Source: Kiritimatiellia bacterium
Lineage (GTDB): Bacteria; Verrucomicrobiota; Kiritimatiellia; SLAD01
Length of the DNA stretch: 6,103 nucleotides
Assembly: GCA_007126995.1 (NCBI GenBank)
Contig: SLAD01000411.1
Location: 1-6,103, forward strand
Direction: 5' to 3'
Part shown: positions 1-5,841 of the stretch, one piece after another
Position numbering within the stretch: the first letter of the stretch is position 1
Layout of the letters: each line of letters begins with the position of its first letter
The notes under the pieces: model-generated
The model's input: the letters and a program-made list of their open reading frames with translations, nothing else
Told to the model about the DNA's origin: nothing
Databases searched by the model: none
Position numbers and translations under genes: made by a program

Positions 1-339
1 GGTATGGCCACCGGTCAGGTCATCTGGGGCCAACTGCTGCAAGTGCTACGCAAAGAGTTTGTGGTTGGCCTGATCAATGGCTTGGTGCTGGGGCTACAAC
101 TTAGCCTCATCACCTATATTTGGCGTGGCAACATCTACTTGGGTCTGATCGCCATGGTCTCCCTCTGGCTGAACACGATACTAGCCACAGTGATCGGCTC
201 GGCCTTCCCGTTTCTGATGAAGAAATTGGGCTTTGACCCCGCTATGATGTCGGGATCGATCGTTACCACCATCACCGACTTGTGTGGTTTCTTCTTGTTC
301 CTCGGCATGGCCACGATGTTCCTGCATCATTTGGTATAA
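1..339 (+). CDS. mgtE: Magnesium transporter MgtE, C-terminal fragment (5' end outside window)
   Basis: This is the last 112 codons of an MgtE-family Mg2+ channel/transporter of the inner membrane; the reading frame is already open at base 1, so the ATG at 4 is internal, not a start. The fragment has hydrophobic segments at about residues 20-40, 44-70 and 86-108 (counted from the ATG at 4), as expected for the last helices of the membrane domain. The motif F-D-P-A near residue 77 followed by TTITDLCG (residues 88-95) matches the conserved end of MgtE. There the Asp (codon 277-279) corresponds to the ion-coordinating acidic residue of the pore in characterised members. The regulatory N-terminal and CBS domains would lie upstream. 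It ends with TAA and converges on the minus-strand operon. Only the assignment of the missing 5' part is inferred. Confidence 0.93.
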   Translation, partial: GMATGQVIWGQLLQVLRKEFVVGLINGLVLGLQLSLITYIWRGNIYLGLIAMVSLWLNTILATVIGSAFPFLMKKLGFDPAMMSGSIVTTITDLCGFFLFLGMATMFLHHLV

Positions 340-456
340 GCGCGACATCGCCGGGATGAAATGGTGGCGGGCGATTTGAGCGAGCGTGGCGTTTCCGCAG
401 CTCTCGCGCCGGCCTTCATCCTCGTTCAGGCGCTCACGACCCCGTCCAAACTTACG

Positions 457-481
457 CTCCAGCGAGACAAGCTCGCTGGGG
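457..481. repeat. Inverted repeat, 8-bp perfect stem
   Basis: CCAGCGAG at 459-466 pairs perfectly with CTCGCTGG at 472-479 around a 5-nt loop, ACAAG. One wobble and one further G-C pair extend it to 457/481. There is no T-run on either side. It is the leftmost strong palindrome of the cluster. Confidence 0.75.
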
Positions 482-488
482 GCGAAGA

Positions 489-512
489 GCTACACCGGCA
501 TGGTGCTGTAGC
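489..512. repeat. Inverted repeat GCTACA/TGTAGC
   Basis: GCTACA at 489-494 pairs with TGTAGC at 507-512. The 12-nt interior can add two C-G pairs (495-496 with 502-503), or alternatively fold as CACC (493-496) with GGTG (502-505). Each arm carries the tetranucleotide GTAG: on the plus strand at 508-511 and on the minus strand at 490-493. The two GTAG copies therefore point outward in opposite directions, each toward a flanking palindrome. It shares bases 511-512 with the next hairpin, so the two stems are mutually exclusive at their junction. Confidence 0.65.
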
Positions 513-531
513 CGCCCGCGGTGAGGGCGGC
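508..531 (+). repeat. REP-like element: GTAG followed by a 7-bp palindrome
   Basis: GTAG (508-511) is immediately followed by a hairpin whose arms GCCGCCC (511-517) and GGGCGGC (525-531) are perfect complements around a 7-nt loop. A GTAG or GGAG tetranucleotide next to a short GC-rich palindrome is the described architecture of bacterial REP elements that RAYT-type transposases mobilise. That this is a dispersed REP family is inferred: only one copy is visible and no RAYT gene is in the window. Confidence 0.5.
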
Positions 532-540
532 AGACTGGCA

Positions 541-579
541 TGCCGAGCTGGTGCTCGGCGTTCCCGGGCACCCGGAACG
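541..579. repeat. Two abutting hairpins
   Basis: GCCGAGC at 542-548 pairs with GCTCGGC at 553-559 around a TGGT tetraloop. Immediately after, sharing base 559, CGTTCC (559-564) pairs with GGAACG (574-579). Inside the second stem, GG/CC extends the pairing if C565 is bulged out. No U-rich tail follows. Together with the hairpins at 457-481, 489-512 and 508-531 this makes five stems in about 120 bases. Confidence 0.7.
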
Positions 580-622
580 TGACCGTTTACCGAACACCTC
601 TTCCCCAGCACGGCAACCTGCC

Positions 623-1612
623 TTACCTCGACCGCTTCAACGGACGGACCTGTCCCTCCGCGTCGACAAGAGATCGGAACTGCATTGCCATCGATTGCGC
701 GGCGATGGCGACGCCCGTCTCAATCCGTTCGCTGCGCTGTCCATCTTCAGCCTCAAGGTAACCGCGATCGAATGCCGCAGTTGATGTGCCATCCCGATTG
801 ACGATGCGCACCTTGACTCGCTCGGCATCGAGCGGATATACGGCGACGATGCAGGCACCATCGGTCGTCAGATATACGCCCCCGCGCAAGCCATACCGCG
901 TTCGGCTCTCGGCGGCCAAGCGCTCCAAGTCGTCAAACCCCGGCGTTTCGCTGATGTACGGAGCGGACGGCGAATCGGTACTCAGGTCGTCGGCCCCCGT
1001 GCCCGGCTCCAGTTGACAGTCAACCCGTTCGCGTTCCTCCTCCAGATAGCGGTGCCGCGGATCGCCTGGGTGCAAAAGCGGTGGCCCTACCCTCGATCTT
1101 TGCCGTTCCGGCAACACCCTGTCATCGATCAGGCAACGTATAACTTCCGCGAACAGCAATCGCTGCCCTTTGTTGAGTCCCCTCACCCGCCAGTGCGGCG
1201 GCACGGCCGAGATGGACACGCGACGGTAATTCCAGCAGCACAGTACACGCAGGGGCTCGGCGCGCAGTCCCGTTACCCATTCCCCAGGTGTGGCCGGGAC
1301 AGCAAAAGGACCAAACGGCACCAGCAACCACTGACCGACCGAAGGTTTCGGATCATCGAGCAGCACGGCATAGACCGGCCGATCAAGCGGGTGACGGATG
1401 GCTGGGGGCTGCAAGAGCAGAATGTCGCCAACACCAACATCCGATTGCGCATAACTGGCAGACCCGCCCGATAACCTACGGGGCGCGGGGTGCGGTATCT
1501 GCTGCTCTCCCTCATCCAGTAATCCATCCAACTCCCACTCGGCCAGCCATTCCGCCAGCCGCTGACGTTCCGCAGCGCGATCATTGGATTGCGAAAATCG
1601 ATCTTTCTTCAT
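623..1612 (-). CDS. Uncharacterised 329-residue protein paired with a sigma-like protein
   Basis: I do not recognise a named family. The protein is soluble-looking, with no signal peptide or membrane helix. Three parts can be seen. A charged N-terminus (residues 10-30) is rich in Trp, Glu and Leu (AEWLAEWELDG). A folded-looking domain follows (about 58-192) with alternating strands, the phrases GDILLL, LLVPFGPFAVPATPGEW and LRVLCCWN, and a C-terminal motif RVGPPLLHPGDPRHRYLEEE (174-193). After an acidic, proline- and serine-rich linker (195-228) comes a second, strand-rich domain (about 235-317; YGLRGGVYLTTDG). The start overlaps the stop of the upstream gene in ATGA (1609-1612), suggesting translational coupling and a shared function. 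It is the last gene of the minus-strand block. A role as regulator or partner of the sigma-like protein is inferred from position only. Confidence 0.85.
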   Translation of the reverse strand: MKKDRFSQSNDRAAERQRLAEWLAEWELDGLLDEGEQQIPHPAPRRLSGGSASYAQSDVGVGDILLLQPPAIRHPLDRPVYAVLLDDPKPSVGQWLLVPFGPFAVPATPGEWVTGLRAEPLRVLCCWNYRRVSISAVPPHWRVRGLNKGQRLLFAEVIRCLIDDRVLPERQRSRVGPPLLHPGDPRHRYLEEERERVDCQLEPGTGADDLSTDSPSAPYISETPGFDDLERLAAESRTRYGLRGGVYLTTDGACIVAVYPLDAERVKVRIVNRDGTSTAAFDRGYLEAEDGQRSERIETGVAIAAQSMAMQFRSLVDAEGQVRPLKRSR

Positions 1613-2463
1613 CTGTTCTCTTCCTCGTTCAGCTCCCTTTTACTGATAGAGAAACCAAGACCTTCAATTTCCGCAGATAATTCCAACATTTTTTCATCAG
1701 ACAGCTTGGCGATCGTCCGCCGCGCCAAAGCCAGGCCAAAGGCATCCCCTTCTTCGGCATACGTTTTGCGAATGCGATGGCAGATGCGCTCGACGGAGCG
1801 CTCATAGGCGCGGTGCAGCTTGCTCTTACCGCATTCCGCCCAGGAAAGTACGCGGGGATCACTGAGGATGATACCTGCGCTGCGACACCACAGCGCAATG
1901 CGGTCCGTGCGATCAAGCTCGGGCAATAACTCACCGGCCAAGCGTTCCGCCAGATAGGTCAGTTCCCGTTCCTCGAGCACTTCATGCGGAGCCTGCGCGT
2001 CTGGCAACAGCTCCTCCAGCGTGAACCCCGTCTCTCCACTGCCGCGCTGCTGTTGTAGCGACTCCATAAAGGCAGCGCTGTGTTCCCGTCGCAAATACGA
2101 CCGCACGGCATCGCGCATTAATAGGGACGCACCGGATTCCACCACCGCTACCCAGCGCGCCGGATCGGCAGCTGCCCGGGCGAATAGCCACTTCTTATAG
2201 GCTTTGCCGGCGCGATCGCGTCCAACCTGCGCGTGTGTCTCGAAGAGGTGCCAGGCATGCTGTTCATCTTGCCGGGTAAACGCATCGCCGATCCTCACCC
2301 GATGCCCGCAGCGCGAGGCGTATCGTTGCAGATAGTGCAGGAAGCGGCGTCGCCCGAATCCGTGGAGCGCATGGGCAACCGGTTCCGGGCAGACATCAAT
2401 AGCGCAGACCTGCTCCCACGTCCGCCAGTCTTGTTCCGATGTCGATGTATCCGGCTGATTCAT
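1609..2463 (-). CDS. Divergent sigma-70/ECF-like DNA-binding protein
   Basis: This 284-residue protein resembles a degenerate sigma factor; I base this on pattern, not a search. Numbering below is from the alternative TTG start; subtract 6 for the ATG. Residues 92-133 (KAYKKWLF...LLMRDAVRSYLRRE) look like sigma region 2.3-2.4, where aromatic and Arg-rich helices melt and read the -10 element. A linker with acidic character (about 145-175) follows. Residues 183-235 look like region 4, with a helix-turn-helix in SDPRVLSWAECGKSKLHRAY and a following helix ERSVERICHRIRK. The N-terminal 70 residues are not typical of ECF factors and include four Cys. The ATG at 2463 is chosen over the TTG at 2481, which directly follows an in-frame stop and has no ribosome binding site; the ATG has only a weak CAGG. 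The gene follows the barrel gene by 33 bp and overlaps the next by ATGA. It could instead be a HTH regulator unrelated to sigma. Confidence 0.8.
   Translation of the reverse strand: MNQPDTSTSEQDWRTWEQVCAIDVCPEPVAHALHGFGRRRFLHYLQRYASRCGHRVRIGDAFTRQDEQHAWHLFETHAQVGRDRAGKAYKKWLFARAAADPARWVAVVESGASLLMRDAVRSYLRREHSAAFMESLQQQRGSGETGFTLEELLPDAQAPHEVLEERELTYLAERLAGELLPELDRTDRIALWCRSAGIILSDPRVLSWAECGKSKLHRAYERSVERICHRIRKTYAEEGDAFGLALARRTIAKLSDEKMLELSAEIEGLGFSISKRELNEEENR
1618..1626 (-). promoter_or_regulatory. Ribosome binding site of the 329-residue protein
   Basis: On the minus strand GAGGAAGAG lies 5 nt before the ATG at 1612, inside the end of the upstream gene. It supports this start and suggests that the overlapping gene can also be initiated directly, not only by termination-reinitiation. 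Confidence 0.6.
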
Positions 2464-2496
2464 GGCCTGCGTGATACCCAACTAAAGATGCTGTGA

Positions 2497-3363
2497 TCAA
2501 AAGATCAGGCGCCCGCCCAATCCAATTTCCCAAGTCTGGTTGGCCGGCTCAAAGAATTCGAATCGCTGTCGGCCGTCGGTAACGCGCACGACCTCGGAAT
2601 CTTTAATGTCCCAATAGCGGACAAACGGCTCGACGATCCATTCAAAGCGTTCCGATTGACCTATCCAGCCGAGCGAAGCTCTCACCCCGTAGCCGGAATT
2701 CTGCGCCTTCGATAAGCGCGGTCCACCAATAGAGGAAAGATCGGTGACATGGTCGCCTGAGATGAATAGATCATATTCAACTTGCATCACCCAGCGATGC
2801 CGGTCTCCAGTCGTCCACTGGTGCTGGACGATAATGGGGAAATAGCGATAGGTGGATTCGCGCAAATAACCGGCAGGGTCAAAAGAGCTGTCGTCATCCT
2901 TGAATCGATACCCGAATCCAATCCAAACCGACGTGTGCCGTTCGTCGGTCAATTGCGGCGCGTACCCGGCCAGCAAGCGAAGTTCATAGGAGGTCGAGTC
3001 GATGCCGCGCACCTGATACGGCGTATTCGCCTCGTCGAGTAGCTGCCCATCATAGTCCGCCTCGCCGACGGCGTAGCGGCCATGAACACCGAAGAGCAAG
3101 GCATCCCGCTGTCCGGTCGTCCGCACGCGGGGACCAGTCCAGACCCAGCGCGCATCAATGCCGACCATGGTCCCTTTCAGGGTCATCAAATCCGGCTCCT
3201 CATAATCATAACGGAAGATTTCCGGACCGATTTCAAACCGACTGGTTCCGGGCTCTGCTTGCATCTCGCCAAAAGTCGATGCGGTCATCGTGAGTAGACC
3301 GAGCAGGCAGATGCGGCACCCTCTCTTGAGGCGAACAGTCCGTTTAATGTGTGCTTCAATCAT
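2497..3363 (-). CDS. Outer-membrane beta-barrel protein, function unknown
   Basis: The 288-residue product begins with a Sec signal peptide: basic residues at 8-15 (KRTVRLKR), a hydrophobic core (ICLLGLLTMTAS, 18-29) and a probable cleavage after MQA (36). The mature part has dense alternating aromatic/polar strands with Gly- and Asp-rich turns. It starts with FEIGPEIFRYDYEEP (43-57) and ends in GLGGRLIF. A terminal Phe after an amphipathic strand is the signal that the BAM complex uses to insert barrels. About 250 mature residues would suit a small barrel of roughly 10-14 strands. No enzyme or ligand motif is visible, so porin, structural or lipid-modifying roles remain open. It lies 29 bp downstream of mutM. 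Confidence 0.85.
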   Translation of the reverse strand: MIEAHIKRTVRLKRGCRICLLGLLTMTASTFGEMQAEPGTSRFEIGPEIFRYDYEEPDLMTLKGTMVGIDARWVWTGPRVRTTGQRDALLFGVHGRYAVGEADYDGQLLDEANTPYQVRGIDSTSYELRLLAGYAPQLTDERHTSVWIGFGYRFKDDDSSFDPAGYLRESTYRYFPIIVQHQWTTGDRHRWVMQVEYDLFISGDHVTDLSSIGGPRLSKAQNSGYGVRASLGWIGQSERFEWIVEPFVRYWDIKDSEVVRVTDGRQRFEFFEPANQTWEIGLGGRLIF

Positions 3364-3369
3364 TGAGCT

Positions 3370-3374
3370 CTCCT
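3370..3374 (-). promoter_or_regulatory. Shine-Dalgarno AGGAG of the barrel protein gene
   Basis: AGGAG on the minus strand sits 6 nt before the ATG at 3363. It fixes the start and places the basic residues and hydrophobic core correctly for a signal peptide. Confidence 0.75.
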
Positions 3375-3392
3375 GGCGATACGCCTACAACG

Positions 3393-4244
3393 CTATCCAC
3401 GCTGACACTGCGGGCAATAATGCGCCGATCGCCCCGTCAAGACAAGTCGGCGAATCGGGCGCGCGCATTTGCGACAGGGCTCCCCGGAGCGGCCGTACAC
3501 CCACGCGACGCCGGCATAGTTCCCGTTGACACCATAAATATCACGATAATCACTGAATGTGGTGCCACCGGATTCGATACTCTTGGTCAGGACCGCCCGA
3601 ATCGCTTCATGCAGCCGCTGTAGTCGCAGACGACCGAGTTTCCCCGCCAGTACGGTGGGTCGGATACCACTCAGAAACAATGCTTCATCCGCGTAGATAT
3701 TGCCGATCCCGGCAACCAGCGTTTGGTCCAGCAAGGCGCTTTTGATCGGGCGACGGCTGCCCTTCAGGGCGGCCTGCACGTATAGCAGCGAAAATGATTC
3801 CTCGAACGGCTCCGGGCCCAAGTGAGCGAGCCCGGTCACAATAGCTTCCGGGCGTGTTTGTGGCGGCACCCACCAGATGCGGCCGAACGTGCGCTGATCT
3901 TCGAATCGTAATTCGTGCTGGTCGGCCAAGAAGAAGCGGGCGCGACAATGCGACGTTAACGGCTGTTCAGGGTCCACCCAGAGCAGCTTGCCGGTCATAC
4001 GCAAGTGAATGACCAGCCACCCGCGACCTGCCCCATTCGGGGCCACCAGTTCACCCAATAAGTATTTGCCGCGACGCTGCCACTCTCGCACCTGTGACCC
4101 GACAAGACCTTGCCAAAAGGCCGGTGCCGATGCGGGTGCCGCCAAGGTGCGGGGCAGTAGCAGGTCGCCGCCGGTGATCGGCAAACCCAGCGAGACGCGG
4201 TTTAGGCCGCGGCGAACGGTCTCAACTTCGGGTAGTTCCGGCAT
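3393..4244 (-). CDS. mutM: Formamidopyrimidine-DNA glycosylase (Fpg/MutM)
   Basis: This bifunctional base-excision repair enzyme removes 8-oxoguanine and formamidopyrimidines and cuts the abasic site by beta/delta elimination. The 283-residue product begins MPELPEVETV. Pro2 is the Schiff-base nucleophile once Met is removed, and Glu3 is the catalytic acid. Lys60 lies in RRGKYLL. Met83 (HLRMTG), Arg118 and Phe120 (DQRTFGR) match the residues that fill the gap left by the flipped base. The helix-two-turn-helix shows LVAGIGNIYADEALF (176-190). The C-terminal zinc finger has Cys257, Cys260, Cys277 and Cys280 with Arg272 in TGRS. All key residues are present. The frame is open upstream to 4307, but the start must be 4244 because Pro2 has to follow the initiator Met. 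It lies 25 bp after lpxA. Confidence 0.98.
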   Translation of the reverse strand: MPELPEVETVRRGLNRVSLGLPITGGDLLLPRTLAAPASAPAFWQGLVGSQVREWQRRGKYLLGELVAPNGAGRGWLVIHLRMTGKLLWVDPEQPLTSHCRARFFLADQHELRFEDQRTFGRIWWVPPQTRPEAIVTGLAHLGPEPFEESFSLLYVQAALKGSRRPIKSALLDQTLVAGIGNIYADEALFLSGIRPTVLAGKLGRLRLQRLHEAIRAVLTKSIESGGTTFSDYRDIYGVNGNYAGVAWVYGRSGEPCRKCARPIRRLVLTGRSAHYCPQCQRG

Positions 4245-4249
4245 CGTGT

Positions 4250-4254
4250 TCCTC
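4250..4254 (-). promoter_or_regulatory. Shine-Dalgarno GAGGA deciding the mutM start
   Basis: GAGGA on the minus strand lies 5 nt before the ATG at 4244, which begins MPELPEV. It supports this start over the longer open frame that would reach 4307 inside lpxA. Confidence 0.75.
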
Positions 4255-4269
4255 AGCAATTCGCCTGAA

Positions 4270-5049
4270 TCACATCGTGCAGACGCCGCGCTTGGAGGCT
4301 TGGGCAAACTGCCACATCACCGCTGCGGGACCGTTCGGAAATTGCGTGGCGGACTCTTCGATGGCGTCACGCAGATTGACCTCTCTTCGAAACAGTAGCT
4401 GGAAGACACGTTTCACATCGGCTCGCTGATCCGGCGTGAGCCCGGCGCGTCGCATGCCAACAACATTTAGACCGGCCAAGCGGTTGGTTTCCGAGTTTTC
4501 CAGAATGCAGTATGGCGGCACATCTTTCGACGCAGCCGACAGCCCGGACAACATGGCCAATGCACCGACCCGGCAAAACTGATGCACAACCACGTTGCCG
4601 CTGAGAAAAGCACGATCGCCGATTTCCACGTAGCCTCCCAAAAGCACGCCGTTAGCAAAAATCACGTCGTCGCCCAATTGGCAATTGTGCGCCACATGGC
4701 TATTGGCCATCAGAAAACAACGATTCCCAATCCGCGTGACGGTGTCGGGTTTGGTGCCGCGATGCACTGTCACGCCTTCGCGAAACACGCACTCCTCGCC
4801 GATTTCCACGTAGCTCACCGTATCGCCGTCAAAGGCCAAATCCTGCGGGCGATCGCCCAACACGGCGGCGGCGTGAACGGCGCAGCCGCGCCCCAGCCGC
4901 GTATAGGGATGAATCACGGCATGGGGATCGATGCGACAGCCATCACCGATCTGTGTATGGGCACCAATGAAGGCAAAGGCACCAACCGACACATCAGTGC
5001 CGAGTTCGGCTTTCGGATCGACAAAAGCTTGCGGGTGTATGGCCATCAT
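4270..5049 (-). CDS. lpxA: Acyl-ACP--UDP-N-acetylglucosamine O-acyltransferase LpxA
   Basis: LpxA carries out the first step of lipid A synthesis in the cytoplasm: transfer of a 3-hydroxyacyl chain from ACP to the 3-OH of UDP-GlcNAc. The product is 259 residues, close to the usual 255-265. It starts IHPQAFVDPKAELG and is built of hexapeptide repeats of the left-handed beta-helix to about residue 185, then a helical C-terminal tail. Family signatures seen are LGDRPQDLAFDG, FREGVTVHRGT, the catalytic His in NSHVAHNC, VVVHQFCRVG and the substrate-end motif RLAGLNVVGMRRAG. The stretch after PPY appears about one residue longer than in E. coli. Two tandem ATGs exist: GGAG is 4 nt before the first (5049) and 7 nt before the second (5046), so the real start may be 5046. 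Its usual neighbours lpxD, fabZ and lpxB are absent here. Confidence 0.97.
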   Translation of the reverse strand: MMAIHPQAFVDPKAELGTDVSVGAFAFIGAHTQIGDGCRIDPHAVIHPYTRLGRGCAVHAAAVLGDRPQDLAFDGDTVSYVEIGEECVFREGVTVHRGTKPDTVTRIGNRCFLMANSHVAHNCQLGDDVIFANGVLLGGYVEIGDRAFLSGNVVVHQFCRVGALAMLSGLSAASKDVPPYCILENSETNRLAGLNVVGMRRAGLTPDQRADVKRVFQLLFRREVNLRDAIEESATQFPNGPAAVMWQFAQASKRGVCTM

Positions 5050-5051
5050 TG

Positions 5052-5057
5052 CTCTCC
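5052..5057 (-). promoter_or_regulatory. Ribosome binding site of lpxA
   Basis: GGAGAG on the minus strand precedes two consecutive ATG codons (5049 and 5046). Its GGAG core is spaced 7 nt from the second one, which is the more favourable distance. Confidence 0.6.
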
Positions 5058-5079
5058 GGATATCTGCGATTCCTATTTT

Positions 5080-5841
5080 CTAGTTGGGGAACGAAACCAT
5101 ACCGGTTTCACGCAAACTGACATAGTCTAAACGGCCGTCCCCGCGGCGCTGGCCCATGATGATGTGATCCAGCAAATGGATATCCAGAATCCGGCTCGCC
5201 TCGACGAGTTGGCGGGTGATGCGGATATCCTCCGCCGAGGGCGTCGGGTCGCCGGAGGGATGATTGTGCGCGATTACCACCGATGCGCAGGCGGCGCGGA
5301 CCGCCTCACGAAACACCTCGCGCGGATGCGCCAAGCTGGCGTTCAACGTCCCGCGCGTCACCATCACGGGTGGCCGCGTCAGTCGATTCTTGGAGTCTAA
5401 TAACAAGGCCCACAGCACCTCTTCCTCCGCCAAACGGGCCCGTTCGCGCAGCACCATCAAGACGTCGTCCGGCGAGACAATCTTCATTTCCTCCGGGATC
5501 GACTCTAACGACAGGCGGCGACCCAGTTCCAGCGCCGCCTTCAACATTTGCGCCTTTACCGGTCCCAGCCCGGAAATGTTCACCAGTTCCTCCACGGAGC
5601 AGCGCGCCAGCGCGGTCAATGTGCCGTACTTTTGCAAGATGTGTTCGGACAAATCGACCACGTTCATGCCCTGCAAGCCGGTGCGCAGGATCAAGGCGAT
5701 CAAGGTGGCATCCGGGACGTGCTCTGCGCCCAGTGCTTTAAATTGTTCGCGCGGTCGTAACCGGTCCGGCATGTCGCGCATCGGGATCGAGACGACCTTG
5801 TAGACATCCGACGAGGCTTTGTTTTCGGGTTCAGTGCTCAT
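5080..5841 (-). CDS. radC: RadC family (UPF0758) JAB/JAMM-domain protein
   Basis: This 253-residue protein has the normal RadC layout. A short N-terminal domain contains MPDRLRPREQF (24-34) and TLIALILRTG (46-55). A helix-hairpin-helix follows at about 84-110 (VEELVNISGLGPVKAQML). The C-terminal JAB domain has LLLDSKNR (147-153), TRGTLNASLAHPREVFREA (162-180) and the metal motif AHNHPSGDPTPSAED. His192, His194 and Asp205 are the predicted zinc ligands. The family was named for a repair phenotype in E. coli that was later disputed; its true biochemical role is unsettled. Its start overlaps the hflX stop by ATGA (5838-5841), and no strong ribosome binding site precedes it, which points to translational coupling. 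lpxA follows after 30 bp. Confidence 0.97.
   Translation of the reverse strand: MSTEPENKASSDVYKVVSIPMRDMPDRLRPREQFKALGAEHVPDATLIALILRTGLQGMNVVDLSEHILQKYGTLTALARCSVEELVNISGLGPVKAQMLKAALELGRRLSLESIPEEMKIVSPDDVLMVLRERARLAEEEVLWALLLDSKNRLTRPPVMVTRGTLNASLAHPREVFREAVRAACASVVIAHNHPSGDPTPSAEDIRITRQLVEASRILDIHLLDHIIMGQRRGDGRLDYVSLRETGMVSFPN

Larger units (their letters stand above)
340..622. other. Palindrome-rich non-coding interval between convergent genes
   Basis: No convincing gene lies here. The interval separates the ends of mgtE (+) and the minus-strand operon. Its right part (459-579) is an almost unbroken run of perfect 6-8 bp inverted repeats, listed separately. The left part contains weaker pairings, for example ATCGCC at 347-352 with GGCGAT at 370-375, and GCGAG at 380-384 with CTCGC at 403-407 enclosing GCG/CGC around a TTTC loop. 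None of the hairpins is followed by a T-run on either strand, so a classical intrinsic terminator is not visible. The structure could still stop or protect both converging transcripts. Short open frames here lack ribosome binding sites. Confidence 0.75.

Noticed and set aside
511..579. Rho-independent terminator for mgtE
   Set aside because: The GC-rich stems are suitable but no T-run follows any of them on either strand.
489..579. CRISPR array or integron attC site
   Set aside because: The palindromes differ in sequence and spacing, there are no repeated units with spacers, and no GTTRRRY/RYYYAAC core pair in the right arrangement.
361..582. 73-codon plus-strand open frame downstream of mgtE
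   Set aside because: No ribosome binding site, translation is Ala/Arg/Gly-rich without fold-like pattern, and its DNA is the palindrome cluster.
1013..1474. 153-codon plus-strand open frame
   Set aside because: It lies wholly antisense to the 329-residue gene, which has a proper start, ribosome binding site and operon context; the translation is Pro/Arg/His-rich as expected of a GC-rich shadow frame.
2464..2481. TTG start giving the sigma-like protein six extra residues
   Set aside because: The TTG follows an in-frame TAG directly and has no ribosome binding site; the ATG at 2463 is preferred, though its own site is weak.
4245..4307. N-terminal extension of MutM by 21 residues
   Set aside because: The catalytic Pro must be residue 2, so translation has to start at 4244, where a GAGGA ribosome binding site is correctly placed.
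4582..5130. 182-codon plus-strand open frame
   Set aside because: Antisense to lpxA; its His/Ala-rich translation is a by-product of the regular hexapeptide repeats.
5264..5803. 179-codon plus-strand open frame
   Set aside because: Antisense to radC, whose motifs are complete and unambiguous.
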